58,228 bases of DNA from an uncultured Dorea sp. (GCA_947063855.1 CAMSTW010000011.1:1-58228); one strand, 5' to 3'; positions 34,062 through 43,603 are shown, numbered from the stretch's first letter. Program-made: numbers and translations. The notes: generated by a model not told the origin, from the letters alone.

Positions 34062-35343
34062 GTCTTCTACCTCTTGAAATAAGAACTCTGGCCTTCGCAA
34101 TCCCATCTATATAACCGTTAGATTTTTCATCCAGCATATCCGCAATTGCTTCCGCCTTACCATAATCCTTCCGCTCAATGCAATCATACAATTCTGCCAC
34201 CTGCTCTTTTATCTTTAAATTCATCGCAGGCGTATTCATAATTTCCTCCAGAATTACATTCGCATCCCATCCAATAAAGGAATGATATGATTTCAGCAAT
34301 ACTCCCTGTTCTTCCCTAACCAAATAGAACAGATTAATATCCTCATCACCCTCTCCCAAAATCTGCGGTGAGTGTGTCGTAATTACAAATTGTATATTGG
34401 GAAATGTCTCTCGCAAAACTCTCACTACTTTTCTCTGCCAAGATGTATGCATATGGAGATCCAGTTCATCTATCAACACTACTCCATTTCCTTCAAGCGG
34501 ATTATCCCGTCTGGGATTCGCCAATGCCATTCTCCTTGCCAGATCACCAAACAGGGCAATCGTACATTTCTCTCCATCCGACAACTGATTAATCTTTAAA
34601 TATTGTCCATTCTTCTTTACTTTCATTGCCAACGGTTTTCTGTCAATATAGATATCTTCAAAACCATCCATCATTGCCAGCATTGCTCTCTTAACCGCAC
34701 GCAAACTTCGATCCTCATAATCTGCCTGTTTTCTTACTTTATCCTGATTCTCTATATCTTCCTGATTCCTAAACCACTCAAATAAACTATTAAAATCAAT
34801 CTTACTTTCAATAGCTTCATCAAAAACACTGAGCTTCACAACCTGATCATAATCCGATGATTTTACCGGGCTAAGAGGAATATCTGCCACCAGTCTGTTC
34901 ACACTATAATCTACAAAAACCGGCATATCCTTTGTATCTTCCTCTTCTATCCAATTACCATTTCCGTCATCATATCCTTTTACAATATACCGGCTTGTAA
35001 ATTCCTCTGTCAATTGCGATAATTCTTCTGTTTTATACTTTCTGCCATCTGCTCTGCTTATAGAACAGCCATACTGTATCTCCTTACCATCATCCAGGCA
35101 AAAAAGCATATCAATAACAGATGATGACTTCCCATAGCTTATGTCATCATACTCTAATTCAGCCTGTTTTTTTGATGTCGTCAGCTTTGCAATAATATCA
35201 GCATATAAAATATCTACGGCGTTGAGAATGGATGTTTTACCCACACCATTAATGCCAAATAGAATCGTAGTTTTTCCATCAAATGGTATTTCCAAATCCT
35301 CTATGCCTCTATAATTATGAATCAATATTTCCTTCAGCCACAT
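34021..35343 (-). CDS. PtuA-like ATPase (Septu defence)
   Basis: 440 aa AAA/SMC-like ATPase. Walker A GINGVGKT (residues 30-37), signature LSDGEKCTIAL, Walker B VVLIDELDLHMH and the H-loop VITTHSPQIL are present, with a helical spacer between halves as in PtuA and OLD-type ATPases. No TOPRIM domain follows, and the next gene is an HNH nuclease, so PtuA fits better than OLD. The start MWLKEILIHNYRG (35343) has GGGGAGAG upstream. Together with the HNH gene this is a probable anti-phage module; low GC suggests transfer. Confidence 0.8.
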   Translation of the reverse strand: MWLKEILIHNYRGIEDLEIPFDGKTTILFGINGVGKTSILNAVDILYADIIAKLTTSKKQAELEYDDISYGKSSSVIDMLFCLDDGKEIQYGCSISRADGRKYKTEELSQLTEEFTSRYIVKGYDDGNGNWIEEEDTKDMPVFVDYSVNRLVADIPLSPVKSSDYDQVVKLSVFDEAIESKIDFNSLFEWFRNQEDIENQDKVRKQADYEDRSLRAVKRAMLAMMDGFEDIYIDRKPLAMKVKKNGQYLKINQLSDGEKCTIALFGDLARRMALANPRRDNPLEGNGVVLIDELDLHMHTSWQRKVVRVLRETFPNIQFVITTHSPQILGEGDEDINLFYLVREEQGVLLKSYHSFIGWDANVILEEIMNTPAMNLKIKEQVAELYDCIERKDYGKAEAIADMLDEKSNGYIDGIAKARVLISRGRRREKNNEADVTDMV

Positions 35344-35444
35344 AATTCGTCTCTCCCCAATCCAGGCATGATGCCCTTTATGCTCCATCGACAGCATCAT
35401 TCCTGCTAAATACTGCGTTGGTCAGACTTAACAATCTTCATATA

Positions 35445-36197
35445 TCAGTCAATCTCAAGCATCACCGGACAATGATCCGATCCCATCACATCGGTCAGGA
35501 TCTTCGCGTCCGCAAGCCTGTCCTTTAAGCATTCCGATACGCAGAAATAGTCGATACGCCACCCCGCGTTCTTGGCCCTTGCACTGAAACGATACGACCA
35601 CCAGGAATAGATGCCTTCTGCATCCGGATAAAAATACCGGAACGTATCAATGAAGCCCGCATCCAGAAGCTCCGTGAACTTCCCGCGCTCTTCATCTGTA
35701 AACCCTGCATTCCTGCGGTTCGTCTTAGGATTCTTAAGATCGATCTCCTGATGCGCCACATTGAGATCGCCGCAGAAGATTACCGGCTTCTTCTCTTCAA
35801 GCCTCTTCAGATACGCCAGGAAATCCGTCTCCCACTGCATCCGGTAATCAAGCCTTGCCAGTTCATTCTGTGAATTCGGCGTATATACCGTGATGAAATA
35901 ATAATCCTCAAATTCCAGCGTGATCACACGGCCTTCCTGGTCATGCTCTTCGATAGCGATTCCACAGGATACTGACAACGGCTCTTTTTTCGTAAATACC
36001 GCCGTACCGGAATAACCCTTGCGCACAGCGTAGTTCCAGTACTGATGATACCCCGGCGTCTCAAGGGCAAGCTGACCTTCCTGCATCTTCGATTCCTGGA
36101 TACAGAAGATATCCGCGTCCGCCTCCTTAAAAAAATCCATGAATCCCTTCTGCATGCATGCGCGGATTCCATTCACATTCCATGATACAAACTTCAT
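35445..36197 (-). CDS. xth: exodeoxyribonuclease III / AP endonuclease
   Basis: 250 aa. [22 protein letters not shown] (metal Glu), [13 protein letters not shown] (Asp, Asn) and [11 protein letters not shown] (catalytic His) are all present. It acts in base-excision repair, cutting at abasic sites and trimming 3' ends. It is upstream of the Septu-like pair but separated by about 100 nt. Confidence 0.95.
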   Translation of the reverse strand: MKFVSWNVNGIRACMQKGFMDFFKEADADIFCIQESKMQEGQLALETPGYHQYWNYAVRKGYSGTAVFTKKEPLSVSCGIAIEEHDQEGRVITLEFEDYYFITVYTPNSQNELARLDYRMQWETDFLAYLKRLEEKKPVIFCGDLNVAHQEIDLKNPKTNRRNAGFTDEERGKFTELLDAGFIDTFRYFYPDAEGIYSWWSYRFSARAKNAGWRIDYFCVSECLKDRLADAKILTDVMGSDHCPVMLEID

Positions 36198-36282
36198 CTA
36201 TAAAATCCTCCATAATATATTCGGGTATTCATCCGCAAAGACAAACCCGTAGATACAATAGAAACCGGACGGCATAAATATT

Positions 36283-37017
36283 TTAATAATATACCTTCCT
36301 CAGAAACAATCCTCTCGCCGGGGCAAGAAATCCCGCAAGGCTTCTGTCCTCCGCCGCAATCACCACCGGGAGCTTAGATGCATCCCGCTTCCCCGTCCCG
36401 ATCTCCAGCAATGTACCGGTCAGAATGCGCACCATATGATACAGAAACCCCGAACCATAATAAGTGATCCGAACCTTCTCTCCGCTCCTCACAATCTTGA
36501 TGTTCGTAATCCGCCTTATGGAATCCTTGCAATCCTTATCATCCGTGAAGCTGATAAAATTCTTCGGCCCGATCAGATACTTGGTTGCATCACGCATGGC
36601 CTCAATATCCAGCTTCTCCGGATAATGATAGCAGTATCTGCGCGAAAACACGTCCGGTTTCTCCCGGCAGTCGATATAATACTCATACTTCTTACCCTTA
36701 GCACTCTTACGGGCGTGGAAACTGTTCCTCACAAGCTCCACCTTCACCACGCGGATATCCTCCGGCAGATACCGGTTCAGCGAGTCCTTCAGTTCCTTGG
36801 AATCATATAGCTTCGCCAGCTTCACACTGGCCACCTGCCCGCGGGCGTGGACTCCTGCATCCGTCCTGCCTGATCCGTCCACCTGGACGCGATAACCGAC
36901 CAGCTTGCCGATACTCCATTCCAGGACAAACTGAATCGTATTATCCGTCGTCACCTGGCGCTGCCACCCCTGATACCTGCTCCCATCATATGCGATGGTC
37001 AATTTGTAAGTTCTCAT
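36283..37017 (-). CDS. TruA-family pseudouridine synthase (second copy)
   Basis: 244 aa. LTIAYDGSRYQGWQRQ, GSGRTDAGVHARGQV (catalytic Asp53) and FLYHMVRILTGTLLEIG show an intact enzyme, but the sequence is well diverged from the copy at 3418-4182. The start MRTYKLTIAYDG is favoured; GGGTGAG lies 5-7 nt upstream. Firmicutes with two TruA proteins are common; the second may have a different RNA site. Confidence 0.9.
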   Translation of the reverse strand: MRTYKLTIAYDGSRYQGWQRQVTTDNTIQFVLEWSIGKLVGYRVQVDGSGRTDAGVHARGQVASVKLAKLYDSKELKDSLNRYLPEDIRVVKVELVRNSFHARKSAKGKKYEYYIDCREKPDVFSRRYCYHYPEKLDIEAMRDATKYLIGPKNFISFTDDKDCKDSIRRITNIKIVRSGEKVRITYYGSGFLYHMVRILTGTLLEIGTGKRDASKLPVVIAAEDRSLAGFLAPARGLFLRKVYY

Positions 37018-37169
37018 ATATCTCACCCAATCTAATATTGTATTCACTACGCGAAAAGATGTAAAAAGGAAGAAGCAAACACCGTCTCGTTGCTCCTCCC
37101 TGTTATTCTATCACTTTATATACAACTTAGTAAATCCCTTTTGGCAAAAATCCTTTCGAATTCCAGATA

Positions 37170-37619
37170 TTACTTAAGTATCTTCTTAAGCTCATCCATA
37201 AAGGTATTCACATCTTTGAATTCCCGATATACCGACGCGAACCTCACATACGCAACTTCATCCAGGTCCTTTAACTCTTCCATCACGATCTCACCGACCG
37301 TACTGCTTGGAACCTCCTTCACCTCCAGGCTGAATATACGCATCTCCACCTTGTCAATCGCCTTCTGGATATCTGACGCAGATACCGGACGCTTATAGCA
37401 TGCGCTTAAGATCCCGTTCTCAATCTTGCCGCGGTCATACTGTTCACGATTATTGTCTTTCTTAATGATGATAAGCGGGATGGTCTCAACCTTCTCATAG
37501 GTCGTAAACCGCTTGCCACAGGCATCACAGGAACGGCGGCGGCGAATGGAATTACCGTCCTCCGCCGGTCTGGAATCAATCACCCGGGTATCTAACTGAT
37601 TACAATATGGACACTTCAT
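37170..37619 (-). CDS. nrdR: transcriptional repressor NrdR
   Basis: 149 aa. Zinc ribbon KCPYCNQLDTRVIDSRP and CDACGKRFTTYE, then an ATP-cone domain. NrdR senses (d)ATP and represses ribonucleotide reductase genes through NrdR boxes; none of its usual targets is in the window. Promoter at 37657-37686. Confidence 0.96.
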   Translation of the reverse strand: MKCPYCNQLDTRVIDSRPAEDGNSIRRRRSCDACGKRFTTYEKVETIPLIIIKKDNNREQYDRGKIENGILSACYKRPVSASDIQKAIDKVEMRIFSLEVKEVPSSTVGEIVMEELKDLDEVAYVRFASVYREFKDVNTFMDELKKILK

Positions 37620-37656
37620 CTTATGCTGTATTCCTTTCTTCTCTTAATCTACCTCT

Positions 37657-37686
37657 AGTATACAACGCACAAGATTCAGAAGTCAA
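37657..37686 (-). promoter_or_regulatory. promoter of nrdR
   Basis: Minus strand TTGACT (37681-37686), 18-bp spacer, TATACT (37657-37662), about 37 nt before the ATG. Confidence 0.55.
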
Positions 37687-37696
37687 ACAACTTTTG

Positions 37697-37725
37697 TTGC
37701 ACAAATAAAATAACCGTGCTAAACT
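37697..37725 (+). promoter_or_regulatory. promoter of the phosphodiesterase gene
   Basis: TTGCAC (37697-37702), 17-bp spacer, TAAACT (37720-37725), about 36 nt before the ATG; back to back with the nrdR promoter. Confidence 0.5.
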
Positions 37726-37761
37726 AATACTACAAATTTGTCAGAAAGGAATGATTCTCCT

Positions 37762-38304
37762 ATGAAATTAATGATTGCGTCAGATATCCATGGAAGCGCC
37801 TTTTATCTGAGAAAGCTCCTTGTGCAATATCAGAAAGAACAGCCGGACAAGCTGCTTCTTCTTGGAGATCTCCTCTATCATGGTCCGAGAAACGCCCTTC
37901 CGGAAGGCTACGCGCCCCAGGAGGTCATCGATCTCCTTAATAATATGAAGGAAGAGATTCTCTGTGTGCGCGGCAACTGCGATACAGACGTAGACCAGAT
38001 GGTCCTTGCATTCCCGATTCTTGCGGATTACTGCATTCTGTATGAGCAGGGCCGTATGATCTTCGCGACGCACGGACATGTCCACAATATGTCCGCCCCG
38101 CCTATGCAAAAAACCGGCGATATCCTTCTCCACGGGCATACTCATGTGCCGGCTGCCAAGGAATTCGACGGCCGCTATTATCTGAATCCCGGTTCTATTT
38201 CCATTCCCAAAGACGGAAGTGCACACAGCTATATGATGTTGGAAAACGGAACATTTACATGGAAGGATCTGGATGGAGAGGCTTACAAGCACTTTACCTT
38301 ATAG
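37762..38304 (+). CDS. YfcE/MJ0936-family metallophosphodiesterase
   Basis: 180 aa. MIASDIHGS, LLGDLLYHGPRN, VRGNCD, THGHVH and LLHGHTHVP are the five metal-binding motifs of this family, complete and in order. YfcE hydrolyses phosphodiesters in vitro; the natural substrate is not known. The start MKLMIASD is chosen over an earlier frame opening; AAAGGA lies upstream. Confidence 0.9.
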   Translation: MKLMIASDIHGSAFYLRKLLVQYQKEQPDKLLLLGDLLYHGPRNALPEGYAPQEVIDLLNNMKEEILCVRGNCDTDVDQMVLAFPILADYCILYEQGRMIFATHGHVHNMSAPPMQKTGDILLHGHTHVPAAKEFDGRYYLNPGSISIPKDGSAHSYMMLENGTFTWKDLDGEAYKHFTL

Positions 38305-38364
38305 GAATCTGTAAGAAAGAAGCACTCACTTAGAATCAAAAGAGAAGGTCATTGAGGTGGCAGG

Positions 38365-39102
38365 ATGAATCGCAATAAAAATGCTTTTACAAACGGAATA
38401 CGGGACGGTATCCCGATTGCCCTTGGCTACTTTGCCGTTGCATTTTCCCTGGGTATCGTCGCGAAGAAAGCCGGACTGAACCCTTTTCAGGGATTTCTGT
38501 CAAGTCTGTTGAACCATGCCTCGGCAGGCGAATACGCGGAATTTACTGTAATCATGGCAAATGCGCCTTACATCGAGATGGTATTTGTCATACTGGTAAC
38601 AAATATCCGCTATCTGCTTATGAGCTGTGCGCTGAGCCAGAGATTTGATCCGGATACTTCGAATATGCACCGGCTTCTGGTCGGGTTTGGCATCACTGAT
38701 GAGATCTTTGGAATCAGCATCGGAAGAAGCGGGGCGCTGAATCCTTATTATAACTACGGAGCCATGGCCGTCGCACTGCCGGGATGGTCGATGGGCACCG
38801 CTATGGGAATCGTGGCAGGCAGCGTCCTGCCTGCATCTGTCGTCAGCGCCTTAAGCGTTGCACTGTACGGGATGTTCATTGCTATCATTATCCCCGCCTC
38901 CAGGACGAATAAGGTTGTGGGCGGCGTCGTAATCATAAGCTTCCTGGTCAGCTTCATCGTATCGAAGATTCCTCTGTTTGGCCGCTTATCAGACAGCATG
39001 AAGATCAGTATCCTGACCGTCCTGATCGCCGGAGCGGCGGCGGCTCTGTTCCCGGTGAAGGATGATGATGACGATACACTGACAGACTCTGGATTGCAAT
39101 AA
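38365..39102 (+). CDS. azlC: AzlC-family branched-chain amino-acid exporter, large subunit
   Basis: 245 aa, about seven transmembrane helices. GIPIALGYFAVAFSLGIVAKKAG and ILVTNIRYLLMSCALSQRF are AzlC signatures. With AzlD it forms an export permease for branched-chain amino acids or analogues. AGGTGG precedes the ATG; azlD begins 14 nt after it. Confidence 0.92.
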   Translation: MNRNKNAFTNGIRDGIPIALGYFAVAFSLGIVAKKAGLNPFQGFLSSLLNHASAGEYAEFTVIMANAPYIEMVFVILVTNIRYLLMSCALSQRFDPDTSNMHRLLVGFGITDEIFGISIGRSGALNPYYNYGAMAVALPGWSMGTAMGIVAGSVLPASVVSALSVALYGMFIAIIIPASRTNKVVGGVVIISFLVSFIVSKIPLFGRLSDSMKISILTVLIAGAAAALFPVKDDDDDTLTDSGLQ

Positions 39103-39116
39103 GGAGACACAGGAAT

Positions 39117-39437
39117 ATGACACACAATATTTATTTGTACATACTGACGGCGGCGGCAGTCTCCTGCCTGATCCGCGTATTGCCGCTGACTTTAATCCGC
39201 GGGAAGATCAAGAATCCGTTCATCCGGTCATTTCTTTACTATGTACCTTACGTGACGCTCGCGGTTATGACCTTTCCTGCAATCATCGCCGCTCCCCAGG
39301 TTCCTCTTGCCGGGATTCTCGCCCTGATCGCCGGCGCCATCGCTGCATGGCGGGGCGTCAATATGATGGGGATTGCGGCATTGTGCTGCGGGGTCGTATT
39401 CGTCTGCGAAATGGCGGCGGGATATCTGGTGTACTGA
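39117..39437 (+). CDS. azlD: AzlD-family small subunit
   Basis: 106 aa hydrophobic protein with three or four helices: LIRVLPLTLIRGKIKNPFIR, FLYYVPYVTLAVMTFP and AWRGVNMMGIA are typical of AzlD. It is the partner of the upstream azlC. The palindromic element at 39471 begins 33 nt after the stop. Confidence 0.92.
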   Translation: MTHNIYLYILTAAAVSCLIRVLPLTLIRGKIKNPFIRSFLYYVPYVTLAVMTFPAIIAAPQVPLAGILALIAGAIAAWRGVNMMGIAALCCGVVFVCEMAAGYLVY

Positions 39438-39470
39438 GGAGGTTTGCCTGAATATAATGCGGTCAGTACA

Positions 39471-39686
39471 CTAGTACAGCGTTGCATAGTTAACAGTGAA
39501 TTCTGCACTCGCTATCTGTGCCAGATGCACGTCTTCAATCCTAGACGTAGCCCGCTATGTTGCTAAGCGCCAGTGGCGCTTGTTCAGCAAGGACCGAAAC
39601 GGAGTGTAGAACGTCGGCTTGCAGCCACACATCTGACGCAGATATCAAGCACATTATTCACTGTTAATTATGCAACGCTGTACTAG
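39471..39686. mobile_element. 216-bp palindromic MITE-like element
   Basis: Terminal inverted repeats of 31 bp (39471-39501 and 39656-39686, one mismatch) start CTAGTACAGCGTTGCATA. The interior pairs further (CTGTGCCAGATG with CATCTGACGCAG) and carries small stems, including the palindrome AAGCGCCAGTGGCGCTT and ACGTCTTCAATCCTAGACGT. No ORF. It fills most of the gap between azlD and the convergent galT. An eroded copy is at 21001-21212. Confidence 0.75.
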
Positions 39687-39743
39687 TCTAGAACTGCTGA
39701 TGCAGGTCCATTGCCAGTTCCTTAACCTGACATATCCCCGAAT

Positions 39744-41234
39744 CTACAGTGTCTCAATAAACTTCATGAACGCCTTGCGGCCTTCCTTTGTGCACTTATA
39801 CACGCCGGCGTCCTCCAGCACGTGGGTGAATGTGACGCCAATCTCTTCCTTCAGCACATCCATCACATTTTCCCTGGTAATGCTGTCATGCTTCGGCAGG
39901 AACTCTTCTACCCACTGCGCATGCTTCTCAATCTTCTCGTTGGCCTTAACATCCTTTCCTTCCACAAGGTAATCAGCCAGAATCTCCATCTCTTCCTTCA
40001 GTCTGGACGGCAGGACTGCAAGCCCCATAACCTCGATCAGACCGATATTCTCCTTCTTGATGTTATGATACTGTGCATGCGGATGATAAACTCCCAGCGG
40101 ATGCTCCTTCGTCGTGATATTATTCCTGAGAGTCAGATCCAGCTCGTAGGTATCCCCCACCTTTCTCGCAATCGGCGTGATGGTGTTGTGCGGCTCGCCA
40201 TCCGTCTCCGCGTAGATAAATGCGTCCTCATCCGTGTATCCTCTCCATGCGCCAAGTACATGGTCGGCAAGCTCGATCAGACGCTTCTCATCCTTGCTTC
40301 TGATACGAAGGACAGACAGCGGCCACTTCACAATCCCTGCTTCCACATCCTCGTACCCCGGAATTGTCACCTGCTTCTCGATCGGAGCCTTTGCCATGGC
40401 AAATGTGTAGTTACCTCCCTGGAAATGATCGTGGCTTAAGATAGAGCCGCCTACAATCGGAAGATCCGCGTTGGAACCCAGGAAATAGTGCGGAAACAGC
40501 TTGATGAAATCGAACAGCTTGATAAACGCCGCCTTCTCAATCTTCATCGGCACGTGCTGTCCGTTAAATACGATACAGTGCTCGTTATAATACACATACG
40601 GAGAATACTGGAATCCCCATTTGCTGTCATTGATGGTGATCGGGATAATCCTGTGATTCTCTCTCGCCGGATGATTCAGGCGTCCTGCATAGCCTTCGTT
40701 TTCCATGCAGAGCAGGCACTTCGGATAGCTGCTTGCTTTGGCGTTCCTTGCCGCGGCAATTGCCTTGGGATCCTTCTCCGGCTTGGACAGATTAATGGTA
40801 ATGTCTATCTCGCCGTAAGGAGAATCTACCTTCCACTTCATATCCTTCTTTACGCGATAGCGGCGGATATAGTCGCTGTCCTGGCTCAGCTTGTAATAAT
40901 AGTCCGTTGCCTCCTTCGCAGAGATCTCATACTTCTTCGCGAATGTCTCCTGTACCTGCGCCGGCCTTGGAACCAGACAATTCATCAGCTTCGTATCAAA
41001 TAAGTCTCTGTATCCGATACTGTCTTCAATAATCCCGCGCTTTACAGCCTCATCGAGCAGTTCCTTTAATACAGATTCCAGTTCAATTGCATCTGCATCA
41101 ACTTCAACATCCTCATAATCATCCTCATGGAACATCTCCAACAGGAGGTTCGTTGTATAGATACGCTCCGTCTCCGGAACAAGCCCTGTCAAAACGCCGT
41201 ATTCTACCAGTTTCTTGATATTCTCATTTAACAT
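39744..41234 (-). CDS. galT: UDP-glucose--hexose-1-phosphate uridylyltransferase (class II GalT)
   Basis: 496 aa, the Firmicutes class II form, which is longer than E. coli GalT. ENHRIIPITI, NEHCIVFNGQHVPM, GGSILSHDHFQGG and YHPHAQYHNIKKENI hold the catalytic His-x-His and surrounding residues. It transfers UMP between UDP-glucose and galactose-1-phosphate in the Leloir pathway. Downstream of galK in the same operon. Confidence 0.95.
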   Translation of the reverse strand: MLNENIKKLVEYGVLTGLVPETERIYTTNLLLEMFHEDDYEDVEVDADAIELESVLKELLDEAVKRGIIEDSIGYRDLFDTKLMNCLVPRPAQVQETFAKKYEISAKEATDYYYKLSQDSDYIRRYRVKKDMKWKVDSPYGEIDITINLSKPEKDPKAIAAARNAKASSYPKCLLCMENEGYAGRLNHPARENHRIIPITINDSKWGFQYSPYVYYNEHCIVFNGQHVPMKIEKAAFIKLFDFIKLFPHYFLGSNADLPIVGGSILSHDHFQGGNYTFAMAKAPIEKQVTIPGYEDVEAGIVKWPLSVLRIRSKDEKRLIELADHVLGAWRGYTDEDAFIYAETDGEPHNTITPIARKVGDTYELDLTLRNNITTKEHPLGVYHPHAQYHNIKKENIGLIEVMGLAVLPSRLKEEMEILADYLVEGKDVKANEKIEKHAQWVEEFLPKHDSITRENVMDVLKEEIGVTFTHVLEDAGVYKCTKEGRKAFMKFIETL

Positions 41235-41271
41235 CTTCTCTTATCCTCCATAACTATACAGCTGTAGTACA

Positions 41272-42435
41272 CTAGATGATACCCGCGCCGTCTCCGATAT
41301 CAACTACATAGAACTCTGCCTCATGCCCGACCTTCTCCTTGTAGGCCGCTCCGATCTCGCTGATGAATGTATCTACCACATCATTCTTAACGATGCTGAC
41401 CGTGCATCCGCCGAAACCGCCGCCTGTGATACGCGAACCAAGTACTCCCGGCATCGCCTGGGCAAGATCGACCAGGATATCAATCTCCTCGCAGGAGACC
41501 TCATAATCATACCGCAGGGACTCATGGGATGCGTTCATCAGCCTGCCAAACAGTTCCACATCCTGATTCTTAAGGGCCTCCACCGCACGGACGGTGCGTT
41601 GGTTCTCATATACGGCATGCTTCGCGCGCTTCTGCCTTACCTCGTCCTTGATGACGTCCTTATGCGCCTCGTACGCTTCTTCTGTCAGCTCTCCCAGCGA
41701 CTCGATCTTAGTCACCGTCTGCAATTCCTTCAATGCAGTCTCGCATTCATTCCTTCTGTCATTATAGGCAGAATCCACCAGACTGTGCTTCACCTTACTG
41801 TTGGTAATCACAATCTTCGCATCCTTAAGTACCACCGGCGCATATTCATAATGCAGGGTGTTGGTATCCAGGAAAATTGCCATGTCTTTCTTTCCCATGG
41901 CGCTGGCGAACTGATCCATGATTCCACAGTTACATCCGTTGAAATTATTCTCGGAATCCTGCCCGATCAGCGCGATATCTACCATGGATACGTCAAAACC
42001 AAAAGTATCCTTCAGGATCACTCCTGTCAGAACTTCCAGAGAAGCAGATGAGGAAAGCCCCGAACCATTGGGGATATTTCCATAGATCAGAATATCCAGT
42101 CCATGAGTCAGCTTATATCCTCTCTTCTCAAACGCCCACATTACCCCCTTCGGATAATTGGTCCAGTTCGCCTTCGGGTCAGGAACCAGTTCGTCAAGGC
42201 TTGTCTCGATGACTCCAAGCCTCTCGAAATTCGCCGAGTAGAACCGGAGCTTCCTGTCTTCCCGGCTTCTTACGATTCCATAGGTTCCAAGTGTCAGTGC
42301 ACATGGAAATACATGGCCTCCGTTATAGTCTGTGTGCTCTCCGATCAGGTTCACGCGGCCCGGTGCGAAATAAGAGCGGATCTCTCCTTCCCCCTGGTAC
42401 AGTTCCTGAAACTGCCGGATTAATTTCTCCTTCAT
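41272..42435 (-). CDS. galK: galactokinase
   Basis: 387 aa GHMP kinase. GRVNLIGEHTDYNGG (galactose and phosphate binding), GLSSSASLEV and the C-terminal GGGFGGCTVS are complete. It phosphorylates galactose at C1. The start MKEKLIRQF is chosen with GGAGG 8 nt upstream; the ATG five codons earlier lies in the ribosome site itself. It is first in the galKT operon, with a good promoter at 42508-42536 and a divergent AraC-type regulator. Confidence 0.95.
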   Translation of the reverse strand: MKEKLIRQFQELYQGEGEIRSYFAPGRVNLIGEHTDYNGGHVFPCALTLGTYGIVRSREDRKLRFYSANFERLGVIETSLDELVPDPKANWTNYPKGVMWAFEKRGYKLTHGLDILIYGNIPNGSGLSSSASLEVLTGVILKDTFGFDVSMVDIALIGQDSENNFNGCNCGIMDQFASAMGKKDMAIFLDTNTLHYEYAPVVLKDAKIVITNSKVKHSLVDSAYNDRRNECETALKELQTVTKIESLGELTEEAYEAHKDVIKDEVRQKRAKHAVYENQRTVRAVEALKNQDVELFGRLMNASHESLRYDYEVSCEEIDILVDLAQAMPGVLGSRITGGGFGGCTVSIVKNDVVDTFISEIGAAYKEKVGHEAEFYVVDIGDGAGII

Positions 42436-42507
42436 CTTTTTGTCCTCCATTCTTATATTATTTTATTACAATTATTTCACTTGCATATTTCCCTTATCTA
42501 ATTTATG

Positions 42508-42536
42508 ATTATAATGAGATTAGGCATACGATACAA
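42508..42536 (-). promoter_or_regulatory. promoter of galKT
   Basis: Minus strand TTGTAT (42531-42536), 17-bp spacer, TATAAT (42508-42513), about 70 nt before galK. Confidence 0.65.
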
Positions 42537-42586
42537 TAAGAATATTTGATAATAATATAAGGATATTGAGGAAATGGAGATTCCCT

Positions 42587-43483
42587 ATGCAGTTACACAC
42601 AGAAAAAGACCAGAAAGAGATCAAGAAGCATGGAAATTATGAATTCCCCGTCCACATCAGCCTTGAAAAAATACAGTCCTACGAACAGAATTCCTTTCCC
42701 TGGCACTGGCACCCCGAGATCGAACTTACCTGGGTCATGTCCGGACAGATTGAATATTTTGTGAATGATGAGAAATATCTCCTGAAAGAGGGGGACGGGT
42801 TATTCTGCAACAGCAATTCCCTTCATTCCGGTTATATGAAGGACGGGAAGGACTGCAGCTACCTGTCTGTTACCTTCCACCCAAGATTCATCTACGGGTA
42901 TGAAAACAGTCTCCTGCAGACAAAATATGTAGATTTCATCATCTCTAATGAAAGCTGGCATTCCCTCCGCCTCAAAGCAGAGACAGACTGGCATCAGGAC
43001 ATCATCGGCCGGATTCGGCATATCTATCAGATGTTACAGACGCCTCCGCCGGACTATGAACTCCGGGTACACCTTATTCTGGCAGAGATCTGGCAGAAGC
43101 TTTACCTGTATTATAGTTCCCTTCCTGTCAGCGGACAACAGCCGCAGAAGAATCTGACACGTCTCAAGGACATCCTGTCCTTTATCCAGGAACACTACGC
43201 CAGGGAACTCACTCTGGATGAGATTGCAGAACACGTGAATATCTGCAAGAGCGAATGCTGCCGTTTCTTTAAGAAGTATATGAAGATGACCATCTTCGAG
43301 TATATCCTGTTTCTCCGTATTCAGAACAGCCTGCCGCTCCTTCGGACAGGCGAGAGCATTACGAAGATTGCCGGTATGACAGGCTTCTCCACGTCCGCTT
43401 ATTATGGGCAGATCTTCAAGCGGTATATGGGATGCTCGCCAAGTAAATACCGGAAAGAGCATATGGGGGAGATGCGGACCTGA
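42587..43483 (+). CDS. AraC-family transcriptional regulator, probable gal regulator
   Basis: 298 aa. An N-terminal cupin-like sensing domain (WHWHPEIELTWVMSGQIEYF, GDGLFCNSNSLHSGY) is followed by two C-terminal helix-turn-helix motifs (LTLDEIAEHVNICKSECCRF, ITKIAGMTGFSTSAYYGQIF). It is divergent from galKT across about 150 nt, so it probably senses galactose or a galactoside and controls that operon. Start with GGAGA 6 nt upstream. Confidence 0.88.
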   Translation: MQLHTEKDQKEIKKHGNYEFPVHISLEKIQSYEQNSFPWHWHPEIELTWVMSGQIEYFVNDEKYLLKEGDGLFCNSNSLHSGYMKDGKDCSYLSVTFHPRFIYGYENSLLQTKYVDFIISNESWHSLRLKAETDWHQDIIGRIRHIYQMLQTPPPDYELRVHLILAEIWQKLYLYYSSLPVSGQQPQKNLTRLKDILSFIQEHYARELTLDEIAEHVNICKSECCRFFKKYMKMTIFEYILFLRIQNSLPLLRTGESITKIAGMTGFSTSAYYGQIFKRYMGCSPSKYRKEHMGEMRT

Positions 43484-43512
43484 CCAGCCGGTTTACACAT
43501 TATCACAGCAAT

Positions 43513-43557
43513 AAAAATAACAAGACAGCAGAGTCCGGCAAATTCCACTGTCTTGTT
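43513..43557 (-). terminator. terminator of the AIM24 gene
   Basis: AACAAGACAG (43519-43528) pairs perfectly with CTGTCTTGTT (43548-43557); on the minus strand ATTTTTAT follows. Confidence 0.75.
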
Positions 43558-43603
43558 AAAACCTGCCCCTCAGGGAGCTTTTTCTCCTGAAATAAATATC
43601 TTC

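Noticed and set aside
34021..35343. OLD-family nuclease
   Set aside because: There is no C-terminal TOPRIM domain and the neighbouring HNH gene fits a PtuA assignment better.
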